A DNA stretch of 8,814 nt, taken from positions 1-8,814 of the forward strand of contig JAIRXX010000061.1 of assembly GCA_031268065.1 (NCBI GenBank), written 5' to 3'. Below the pieces are notes generated by a model. It was not told where the DNA came from, searched no databases, and saw only the letters and a list, made by a program, of their open reading frames with translations. The first letter of the stretch is position 1. Each line of letters begins with the position of its first letter. The translations under genes were made by a program, and so were the position numbers. Positions 1-5,200 of the stretch are shown in pieces. The DNA is from Propionibacteriaceae bacterium. GTDB taxonomy: Bacteria; Actinomycetota; Actinomycetes; Propionibacteriales; Propionibacteriaceae.

Positions 1-315
1 CGGGAAGATGTGCTAGCTCTTGCCGCAAAGGTTGAGGTCGAGGCAGACCCCGGTATTGCGTCGGATGACCCAGAAGACGAGCCGGCCAGTGTTTCGATCT
101 ACCTCAGGGATGGCAGCACGCTAAGCGCAAGTGTGCGAGGTGGCCGCGGATCGCTGAAAGTGCCGATGAGCGACGAGGAACTGATCGAGAAATTCCGGCG
201 GCTTGCAATCCCGGTCGTCGGTGCCAAGACTGCCGAAGCCATTGAACGTCGCGTGCTCGCAATCGCCGGTGACCCAGATGTCTCGGACCTGATGGGTGAC
301 TTGGCTAAGCGCTAG
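1..315 (+). CDS. MmgE/PrpD family protein, C-terminal fragment (5' end outside window)
   Basis: The reading frame is open from base 1 and ends at TAG 313-315, so about 104 C-terminal residues of a larger protein (the family is usually about 450 residues) are present. The tail resembles the end of MmgE/PrpD proteins such as 2-methylcitrate dehydratase: a strand-rich stretch (DGSTLSASVRGGRG), then MSDEELIEKFRRLA, which matches the family's common 'lSdeEl..KF..La' helix, and a final helix with an alanine-rich turn. Family members are cytosolic dehydratases or related lyases and isomerases acting on small carboxylic acids. Which substrate applies here cannot be told from the tail. It converges on the GntR regulator with only 11 bp between stop codons, so that regulator may control this catabolic gene and others to the left, but this is inference. 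The in-frame GTG at 10 is internal and not a true start. Confidence 0.72.
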   Translation, partial: REDVLALAAKVEVEADPGIASDDPEDEPASVSIYLRDGSTLSASVRGGRGSLKVPMSDEELIEKFRRLAIPVVGAKTAEAIERRVLAIAGDPDVSDLMGDLAKR

Positions 316-344
316 GGCTGATATTGCTATTCGCCTAGCTCTTT
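309..344. terminator. Candidate bidirectional terminator between convergent genes
   Basis: GCTAGG (311-316) pairs perfectly with CCTAGC (334-339). C318-G333 can add a further pair if G317 bulges. On the + strand the stem is followed by TCTTT (340-344). The stem overlaps the stop codon of the MmgE/PrpD gene, and its loop holds the stop codon of the GntR gene. The stem is short and the U-tract weak, so this is only a candidate. Confidence 0.33.
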
Positions 345-1055
345 AACCCGACCGGCTACGGCGTTGTGGTGATTGAGCATGGCACCTTCCGCAGCGTCGG
401 AATCCCCAGCCGCAAAAGCATCGACGATGTGCTGGTGCTCCGCGAGCGCGAAGTCAGAATCTGAGCGGCCCTGGTAGAGGTCGCGGAAGCGGTGGAAGTG
501 GCCGCCCATCGACTGCACTGCCCGCTTGAGGAACGAATTCTGGCAGTTATTGAGGATCACGTCGTGGAATTCGATATCGGCACGCAGATAGCCGCGAAGG
601 CCGTCATCGGTGTGGATGCCGATCACAGCAGCCCCTCGTTGACGGTCGAGGACGGCGATGAGTTCATCAGTGAGCGCACCTCCGTAAGCGTCGCACGCGG
701 AATGCGCTGCCACAGGTTCAAGCAGGATGCGTACGTTCATCAGCTTGCTGAACTCTTCGTGTGAGAGTGGTTCGGCTACGCGGTAGCCCTTGAGCGCGGT
801 ACGGGTGATGAGGCCCGTTGCTTCAATCTCGACGAGTGCTTCCCGCACGGGCGTTGGGGACACGTCTAGGCTCTTCGCTATGGCGTCGATCCGCAGTGGA
901 GCCCCCGGTTCCAAATGTTCCACGAGTAGCATCTCGAGGATTGCCTCGTGTACGGTGTCGCGCATCGCCCAGCGAATGGCAGGGCGCAGGTTCGGCTGCT
1001 TGCGGCTCGGTGCACCACTACGTGTTCCGAGGAGTGGGTTCGCTGTTTCGCTCAT
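327..1055 (-). CDS. GntR family transcriptional regulator, FadR subfamily (FCD domain)
   Basis: This 242-residue protein has an N-terminal winged helix-turn-helix at roughly residues 30-95. The recognition region VSPTPVREALVEIEATGLI is the hallmark 'S.tPVReAL..Le..Gli' of GntR proteins. An all-helical FCD ligand domain follows (about 100-235). The usual FCD metal-binding positions are visible: D160 and H164 (ADIEFH), H207 (EHQHI) and H229 or H230 near the end. FCD regulators are cytosolic, usually bind small organic acids, and often control the catabolic genes next to them. The nearest candidate target is the convergent MmgE/PrpD gene. ATG 1053-1055 is followed by a short basic N-terminal extension (about 30 residues) before the DNA-binding domain. 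An AT-rich stretch upstream with a repeated heptamer could hold its promoter and operator. The effector cannot be predicted. Confidence 0.9.
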   Translation of the reverse strand: MSETANPLLGTRSGAPSRKQPNLRPAIRWAMRDTVHEAILEMLLVEHLEPGAPLRIDAIAKSLDVSPTPVREALVEIEATGLITRTALKGYRVAEPLSHEEFSKLMNVRILLEPVAAHSACDAYGGALTDELIAVLDRQRGAAVIGIHTDDGLRGYLRADIEFHDVILNNCQNSFLKRAVQSMGGHFHRFRDLYQGRSDSDFALAEHQHIVDAFAAGDSDAAEGAMLNHHNAVAGRVKELGE

Positions 1056-1100
1056 GCTCCATCCCAGGACATCTCAGACACTCCCTGATGAAGTGCTGCA

Positions 1101-1130
1101 TTATTTAACAATAAGATCAACAATATACGA
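1101..1130 (-). promoter_or_regulatory. AT-rich upstream region of the GntR gene with a repeated heptamer
   Basis: AACAATA occurs at 1107-1113 and again at 1119-1125, a 12-bp period, in an AT-rich island that stands out from its surroundings. On the minus strand it reads TATTGTT twice and lies about 50-75 bp before the GntR start codon, where a promoter or autoregulatory operator is expected. I could not fit an unambiguous -35/-10 pair, so the exact promoter is left open. Confidence 0.35.
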
Positions 1131-1243
1131 TAGCAGACCGTAGGTAGTCATTCTGTCTTCACAATTGGAGCGCAACGCATTTGCAGGCTGGAGCTGGCGG
1201 AACTGTGCGAGAAGTGCCTGGCGGTAGCGGTGGGCAGGCTAGG

Positions 1244-1561
1244 TCAAGTGTTGGTTGGGTTGGCGTCCTTGGCGAGGGTTTCCGCTTCCGCTCGGATCTC
1301 GGTGACCTGTTCGGCTCCGGCAAGCGCCTCGTTCTTCAGCTGCGCCGCCACGGCGCTCACTTCGGTCTTCATGTCTTCCAGTTCGTTGAGGTCAATGCCG
1401 AACCCATCTCGGACTTGCTCCTTGGCATCGCTCGCGATGTTACGCAGGAAATTCCAGACGCGAGCTGCCTTGCGAGCTAATTCTGGAAGCTTGTCAGGTC
1501 CGAAAATGATGACAGCCAACACGGCCAGGATGACAAATTCGCCCGCGTTGAAGTCGAACAT
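1244..1561 (-). CDS. tatB: Sec-independent protein translocase subunit TatB
   Basis: TatB is an inner-membrane component of the twin-arginine translocase. With TatC it forms the receptor that recognises signal peptides of folded Tat substrates. The 105-residue protein has the expected order: a very short N-terminus with a glutamate at residue 8 (MFDFNAGEF), one transmembrane helix (about 9-20), the hinge FGPDKLPELAR (20-30), an amphipathic helix (about 25-45), and a charged, helical C-terminal tail (to 105) longer than in TatA. The FGPDKLPEL hinge and the long acidic/basic tail favour TatB over TatA. I chose ATG 1559-1561 because it places the transmembrane helix at the extreme N-terminus, as in the family. 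An in-frame ATG at 1601-1603 would add 14 residues (RRRFTAPKSYAGQ) and cannot be excluded, though neither start has a strong Shine-Dalgarno sequence. The gene is transcribed away from tatA-tatC. Confidence 0.9.
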   Translation of the reverse strand: MFDFNAGEFVILAVLAVIIFGPDKLPELARKAARVWNFLRNIASDAKEQVRDGFGIDLNELEDMKTEVSAVAAQLKNEALAGAEQVTEIRAEAETLAKDANPTNT

Positions 1562-1622
1562 CTGCCCAGCGTAGCTCTTCGGTGCTGTGAAGCGGCGCCG
1601 CATTGACTAGTTGGGCAGGGGC

Positions 1623-1676
1623 TAGACGGTGGAAGGCGTAATAGATATAATATATCCGCTAGGCTGCGCGTGGCAG
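1623..1676. promoter_or_regulatory. Divergent promoter region with symmetric -10 (tatB and tatA-tatC)
   Basis: The perfect inverted repeat GATATA-A-TATATC spans 1644-1656. On the + strand it contains the exact consensus -10 TATAAT (1646-1651), with TAGACG (1623-1628, 4 of 6 to TTGACA) 17 bp upstream. On the minus strand it contains TATATT (read from 1654 to 1649), with CTGCCA (read from 1676 to 1671, 4 of 6) 16 bp upstream. The element could therefore fire in both directions, toward tatB and toward tatA-tatC. It would give a leader of about 80 nt for tatB and about 215 nt for tatA. The palindrome might also be a repressor site. This is inferred from sequence only. Confidence 0.5.
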
Positions 1677-1873
1677 CCGGTGATGGGACGCCTGGTACGG
1701 GTGGTCTTGACAGCCGGTTCGCCGTTGCGGAGGCACGCTCTTGGCAGTACATGTTGGGTTGTGTGTGGCGTGAAGGTAGGAAAATAGTACTCGGCTTATT
1801 GTCGCGTATAGTCGAAAAGTGAAAGTGTGCCAGCTCCAAGGTTGCGTTGGCTCACATCACAAAGGAGGGCGTT
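1657..1873 (+). other. Long untranslated leader before tatA
   Basis: The space between tatB and tatA (1562-1873, 312 bp) holds no convincing gene; the reading frames crossing it lack family-like sequence and ribosome binding sites. Apart from the AT-rich palindrome, it contains a possible extra -10 (TATAGT, 1807-1812) without a good -35. It also holds a stem-loop of 10 bp with one mismatch (1825-1834 with 1846-1855, 11-nt loop) that ends 5 nt before the tatA Shine-Dalgarno. A TTGACA at 1707-1712 has no -10 at the right distance. I recognise no known riboswitch class here. Confidence 0.4.
1861..1869 (+). promoter_or_regulatory. Strong ribosome binding site fixing the tatA start
   Basis: AAAGGAGGG, close to the full anti-Shine-Dalgarno complement, ends 4 nt before ATG 1874. 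It decides between that ATG and an upstream in-frame alternative at 1847, which would precede the Shine-Dalgarno and push the transmembrane helix inward. Confidence 0.85.
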
Positions 1874-2065
1874 ATGCCAAATCTCGGCGGGTGGGAATGG
1901 GTTATTCTCGCAGTTGTCGCCCTAGTGCTTTTCGGGGGTGCGAAAGTGGCTGGCTTCGGGAAGAGCGCTGGCCAAGCCATCAGGGAGTTCAAGGAGGAGG
2001 CCGGAAAGGGCAAAGCCGCCATTGACGCCTCCACAACCGACGACGGACCCGCTGTCGAACAGTGA
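1874..2065 (+). CDS. tatA: Sec-independent protein translocase subunit TatA
   Basis: TatA is the small pore- or membrane-weakening subunit of the twin-arginine translocase; many copies assemble on the TatBC-substrate complex. The 63-residue product starts MPNLGGWEW and has one transmembrane helix (about 8-20) with a polar glutamate at residue 8. The FG hinge (20-21) leads into an amphipathic helix (FGKSAGQAIREFKEEA, about 28-43), and a short charged tail (to 63) follows. Length and layout are typical of TatA, and the short tail and missing LPEL hinge separate it from the TatB across the gap. The start is set by the strong Shine-Dalgarno just upstream. Its stop codon overlaps the tatC start (GTGA, 2062-2065), so TatA and TatC are very likely made from one message with coupled translation. 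Confidence 0.92.
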   Translation: MPNLGGWEWVILAVVALVLFGGAKVAGFGKSAGQAIREFKEEAGKGKAAIDASTTDDGPAVEQ

Positions 2066-2877
2066 AACCGCCGCGCGTCCGCCGGTTTCTACCTCCGAAG
2101 CTGCGGGACGATGGCCAGATGGCCTTGGCCGACCATTTGCGTGAGTTGCGTTACCGGTTGGTGGTTTCTGTTATCGGGATTGTAGTCTGCGCAATCGGGG
2201 CTGCCTTTGTTTATGAGGGCATCTACAGGTTGTTGATGTATCCCTATCTGCAGGCGCGCGACATGCTGACTAGCAGCCATCCAGAGATGGAAACTGTGAC
2301 AGTGATTTCCGGGGTGACAGCGCCATTCATGCTTGCGCTTGTTATGTGCGTGGTGGCGGGCTTGGTCGTCTCCTGCCCATTTTGGCTTTACCAGCTCTGG
2401 GCTTTCATCTCTCCAGCTTTGCTGAAAAAAGAGAAGAAATGGGCGTTGACCTTTCTCGCCAGCGCCATCCCATTGTTCTTGCTCGGAGTGTTGATCGGTT
2501 ACTTAGTGCTACCGCAAGGCATCTTTGTGATGTTGTCCTTCACCCCTGACAGTGTGCCGATAACCAACCTGCTTGAAGTGAACCAATTCTTTGAACTCAC
2601 TCTTAGGTTGATGGTGGTGTTCGGACTTGGATTCCTGATGCCGGTGGTGGTCGTGGGCCTCAATTTCGCCGGGGTGGTGTCAGCAAAGAGGCTTGGGAAG
2701 ATCCGGTCATACGTCATCTTCGGCACTTTCGTTTTCGGAGCTGCTGCCACACCCTCCACTGATCCGTTTTCGATGCTGGCATTGGCGGCGCCGATGGCAG
2801 TGCTTTACCTGATTGCCGAACTCATCGCCAGGCTGCATGATCGCCGGAGCAATGCACCGGCGGTCGCAGCAGCCTGA
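2062..2877 (+). CDS. tatC: Sec-independent protein translocase subunit TatC
   Basis: TatC is the multi-spanning membrane core of the twin-arginine translocase and the main binding site for twin-arginine signal peptides. The 271-residue product shows the conserved cytosolic N-terminal motif HLRELR (25-30) and six expected membrane segments (about 33-55, 84-108, 128-152, 177-200, 205-222 and 224-242). It also has the loop motif LYQLWAFISPAL (109-120) with the conserved glutamate E124 in KKEKK, and TPSTDPFSM (220-228). I chose GTG 2062 because it overlaps the tatA stop and gives a basic N-terminal tail; ATG 2119 (MALADHLREL) is a possible shorter start. At the position matching E. coli TatC E170 (FEVP), the sequence reads FLMP, with leucine 192 in place of the acidic residue. 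A DyP peroxidase gene follows in the same direction after a 98-bp gap. Confidence 0.93.
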   Translation: MKPPRVRRFLPPKLRDDGQMALADHLRELRYRLVVSVIGIVVCAIGAAFVYEGIYRLLMYPYLQARDMLTSSHPEMETVTVISGVTAPFMLALVMCVVAGLVVSCPFWLYQLWAFISPALLKKEKKWALTFLASAIPLFLLGVLIGYLVLPQGIFVMLSFTPDSVPITNLLEVNQFFELTLRLMVVFGLGFLMPVVVVGLNFAGVVSAKRLGKIRSYVIFGTFVFGAAATPSTDPFSMLALAAPMAVLYLIAELIARLHDRRSNAPAVAAA

Positions 2878-2961
2878 CACAGGTTGAAGATGATCAGCCA
2901 TTGTGGCTATTGGCCGCCCAACAGCTACAGATGGGTTAGTCTGGACTGGTCAGAGCGGATC

Positions 2962-2967
2962 GAGGAG
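2962..2967 (+). promoter_or_regulatory. Ribosome binding site of the DyP peroxidase gene
   Basis: GAGGAG lies 8 nt before GTG 2976, which favours that start over the in-frame GTG at 2967; the latter overlaps the Shine-Dalgarno itself. Confidence 0.65.
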
Positions 2968-2975
2968 TGATCGCG

Positions 2976-3911
2976 GTGAGCAACAGCGTTAAGGCCCAGG
3001 ACGTTTACAAGGACGCCGGTGAGAATGTCGTTTTCATAACATTTGCGTTGAAAAGGGAGGATCAGGCGGCTGAGCGGGCGGCAATTGCTGAATTCGCCGG
3101 CCGGCTGCCTTCAGTGCTCAACAGCATGCGGATACGCTGCCCAGAGGCCGGGCTGAAATGCGCCTTCGGTTTCAGCCGCCAGGGGTGGGATTACCTCTTC
3201 CCCGAGGCGGCCAGGCCTGCGGAGCTAGAAGACTTCGCCGGGATGAGCGGGAATGGATTCGAGATGCCGGGGACGCCCGCCGATCTGTTCCTGCACTTGC
3301 GGGCCGGGCGGCAGGCGGTCATCTACGAGATTGTGGACCAGCTCAGCGGCTTCGTTTCCCCGGCAGCGGACGTGCTGGACGAAACCCAAGGTTTCCGCTA
3401 CTTCGAGGGGCGTGCCATCATCGGTTTCATCGACGGGACGGAGGCGCCGAACGAAGAGGACAGCGCCAGCTATGCCGTAATCGGAGACGAGGATGCCGAA
3501 TTTGCGGGAGGTTCATACGCTTTTGCCCAGAAATGGGTGCATGACATGGACTTCTGGAAGGGGCTGGCCACCGAGGAGCAGGAGAGAGCGGTTGGGCGGC
3601 AGAAATTCTCCGATCTGGAGTTGGACGACGACGCCAAATTCCCCAATGCCCACAACATTGCCGCGAAAACCGAAACAGACGGCGTGGAGCAGAAGATCGT
3701 CCGGATGAATGTCCCCTTCTCCGATCTTGCCACCGGGGAGACCGGCACCTATTTCATCGGCTATTCCCGAAGCTGGTTGGTGACCAAGGAAATGCTGGCC
3801 CAGATGCTCAAATTGGGTGACTATCTGCTGCATTTCAGCCAAATCCGCACTGGCCAGTTGTTCTTCATCCCTTCGCGCACCCTGCTGGACGAGCTAGCCG
3901 ACCCGGCCTAG
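2976..3911 (+). CDS. Dyp-type heme peroxidase, P-class (B-type, YfeX/DyPB-like)
   Basis: Dye-decolorizing peroxidases are heme enzymes that use hydrogen peroxide to oxidise dyes, phenolics or metals; natural substrates of the bacterial P-class are often unknown. The 311-residue length fits the P-class (about 300). Key residues are visible: the GFIDGT motif with distal aspartate D153, proximal heme ligand H226 in FPNAHN, and distal R243 and N245 in KIVRMNVPF. GTYFIGYSRS follows, and FFIPSRTLLDEL comes near the end. D153 and H226 have the same numbering as I recall for Rhodococcus DyPB. There is no twin-arginine or other signal peptide (MSNSVKAQDVYKDAGENVVF), so the enzyme should be cytosolic despite lying next to tatA-tatC. 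The end (LLDELADPA) also lacks the extension that targets DyPB-type cargo into encapsulin shells. I see no convincing promoter of its own in the 98-bp gap, so co-transcription with tatAC is possible. Confidence 0.93.
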   Translation: MSNSVKAQDVYKDAGENVVFITFALKREDQAAERAAIAEFAGRLPSVLNSMRIRCPEAGLKCAFGFSRQGWDYLFPEAARPAELEDFAGMSGNGFEMPGTPADLFLHLRAGRQAVIYEIVDQLSGFVSPAADVLDETQGFRYFEGRAIIGFIDGTEAPNEEDSASYAVIGDEDAEFAGGSYAFAQKWVHDMDFWKGLATEEQERAVGRQKFSDLELDDDAKFPNAHNIAAKTETDGVEQKIVRMNVPFSDLATGETGTYFIGYSRSWLVTKEMLAQMLKLGDYLLHFSQIRTGQLFFIPSRTLLDELADPA

Positions 3912-3913
3912 CC

Positions 3914-3937
3914 GCAGGGCCTCCGCGCTGCCCTTGC
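3914..3937 (+). terminator. Candidate stem-loop terminator after the DyP gene
   Basis: GCAGGGC (3914-3920) can pair with GCCC and TGC (3930-3937) around one bulged T, with a 9-nt loop. It begins 3 nt after the stop codon. There is no U-tract, so it would be an atypical terminator; position and stem are the only support. The rest of the 115-bp convergent gap to the exporter permease shows nothing else. Confidence 0.28.
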
Positions 3938-4026
3938 TGCAATTCGGGCACTAGCGCCGACAGGTTTAGAGTCCGCCGCCAAGCCCGTTTCCATCAAGAC
4001 GTTGCTGGTGCCAGTGGGGGTTGGCG

Positions 4027-4764
4027 TCAGAACTCTCTGGCCTGGTAGAAACGGGTGGACACCGCGAGCGATACGGCGACCACAGCGACCAGCGCCGCCG
4101 CCAAGAGCAGCGTGGCGAGCAGGGGATTAGCGGCAATCAAGGCCGAGGCGGAGGTTAGTTGCCTAGCCAGCGCCTCGTTTGAGCCGACAAGATTCGCGGC
4201 CAGCACCACCACTGCCACGAGGGCCAGGGCTGGTACGTAGCTGGCGGCTCTTCCCTTGGTGTAACCGACCTTGAAATAGATGGGAAGTTGCAGGCATTCC
4301 ATCAGCACGACTGCGATCAGCACCGCCACCAGGGAGCAGGCCAGTTCAACCGGATCGGCGGACAGCCACACCACGATGGGCAGGCTCACCAGCACTGCCA
4401 GCAGTGCGGCTGCCACATCGAGCGCGGCCACAAACAGGTATCGACCCGCCACCACCGTTCGGCGGGAGACGGAGAGCATCACGTAGAGCGCGTCCAGATT
4501 CGACCGCTCCCCGACGGCGAACGGATACCCCGCGTAGACGACGGCTATCATCATCACTACGGCGAGCGTTCCGCTGGTATTGCCTATACCGAAGCCGACG
4601 AATACCGCGACAACTAGGAAAATTAGCGCGTTCTTCACCGTCAGATACGGTTTGACGGTCAGCATGTCGAGGCGGGCAAAGCGGATGGCGCTGGGTCGGA
4701 GCGTACGCGATGTCGCAGCAGGCGGCTCTGCGGCGCCCGGCTGATCAGAAAGACGAAGTGACAT
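4027..4764 (-). CDS. ABC-2 type exporter permease (ABC2_membrane_5-like)
   Basis: This 245-residue integral membrane protein has a soluble basic N-terminus (about 1-40) and about six hydrophobic segments (near 46-60, 65-80, 107-133, 140-160, 175-195 and 213-236). The stretch after the second segment, FAVGERSNLDALYVMLSVSR followed by RTVVAGRYLF, matches the conserved region of small ABC-2 permeases, where a 'dek...d.ll.lPvsR...v.gkYl' sequence is common. Such permeases pair with a cytosolic ATPase in small exporters often linked to peptide, antibiotic or membrane-stress functions; the substrate here is unknown. I chose ATG 4762-4764 because GGGGGGAG lies 8 nt before it; GTG at 4782 would add six residues. 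The start overlaps the end of the ATPase remnant by 20 nt, as in an intact operon. That partner is broken, so this permease looks orphaned unless another ATPase serves it. Confidence 0.8.
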   Translation of the reverse strand: MSLRLSDQPGAAEPPAATSRTLRPSAIRFARLDMLTVKPYLTVKNALIFLVVAVFVGFGIGNTSGTLAVVMMIAVVYAGYPFAVGERSNLDALYVMLSVSRRTVVAGRYLFVAALDVAAALLAVLVSLPIVVWLSADPVELACSLVAVLIAVVLMECLQLPIYFKVGYTKGRAASYVPALALVAVVVLAANLVGSNEALARQLTSASALIAANPLLATLLLAAALVAVVAVSLAVSTRFYQAREF

Positions 4765-5200
4765 GGGTTTTGCTCCCCCCACTCATGAAGACGATCAACT
4801 GGTCAAAATCGACCGGCTCGACCACCAGCCCCTTAGGCAATTTGGCGGCGGGCCCGGCAGCGATCATGGCCTCAAAGCCGGTGCTGTGTTCCCGATAGCC
4901 GATCAGTTGGCCGCATTGTTCGGGAGGAATTTCCCCGACGCCGCCACTGACCCGCAGATAGGCGTTGCCAAGGTCTTCGCAAAGGCCGCTGAACTCAATC
5001 CGCCCGGCGAGGATGAAAACGATGTTGTCAGCCGTCTTGGCCAGGTCGGAAGTGATGTGGGTGGAGTAGAACACCGAGTGCCGCTCGTCAATGACGAATT
5101 CGCGCAGCAGGTCGGACAGTTCGTCGCGGGCCACCGGGTCCAGCCCTGAAGTCGGCTCGTCAAGGATCAGCAACTCGGCGCCGTGGGACAGCGCCGCCGC
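4745..5200 (-). pseudogene. ABC exporter ATPase, N-terminally truncated remnant
   Basis: About 151 C-terminal residues of an ABC ATPase remain. They start just before Walker B: AAALSHGAELLILDEP, then the D-loop SGLDP, VARDELSDLLREF, the switch histidine in FYSTHITSDL, and a C-terminal extension with STGFEAM typical of ATPases partnered with small ABC-2 permeases. Walker A, the Q-loop and the LSGGQ-type signature, which should occupy the preceding 130 or so residues, are absent. Going upstream, the sequence passes directly into the 3' end of the lacI gene on the same strand in another frame. No ATG or ribosome binding site suits the remnant; a TTG at 5173 is the only nearby start-like codon and would give an inactive piece. 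The retained part has no stops or frameshifts, so the truncation may be recent. It precedes the intact permease with a 20-nt overlap. Confidence 0.88.

Noticed and set aside
1562..1603. Longer TatB start at 1603
   Set aside because: It would add 14 residues before the transmembrane helix, unlike the family, and has no ribosome binding site. It is kept as an alternative in the tatB entry only.
1707..1712. Consensus -35 TTGACA on the + strand
   Set aside because: No -10-like hexamer lies 15-19 bp downstream; that stretch is GC-rich.
2976..3050. DyP as a Tat substrate because of its neighbours
   Set aside because: The N-terminus has no twin arginine and no hydrophobic signal region.
3158..3544. 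Arg-rich open frame inside the DyP gene
   Set aside because: It is a shifted-frame shadow of the peroxidase, with composition typical of out-of-frame high-GC sequence.
3880..3911. Encapsulin cargo tail on the DyP
   Set aside because: The protein ends right after the conserved FFIPSRTLLDEL region, without the flexible extension expected of encapsulin cargo.
4288..4617. His/Gln-rich frame opposite the ABC-2 permease
   Set aside because: It is antisense to a protein with clear membrane segments. The His/Gln richness reflects complementary codons and not a real product.
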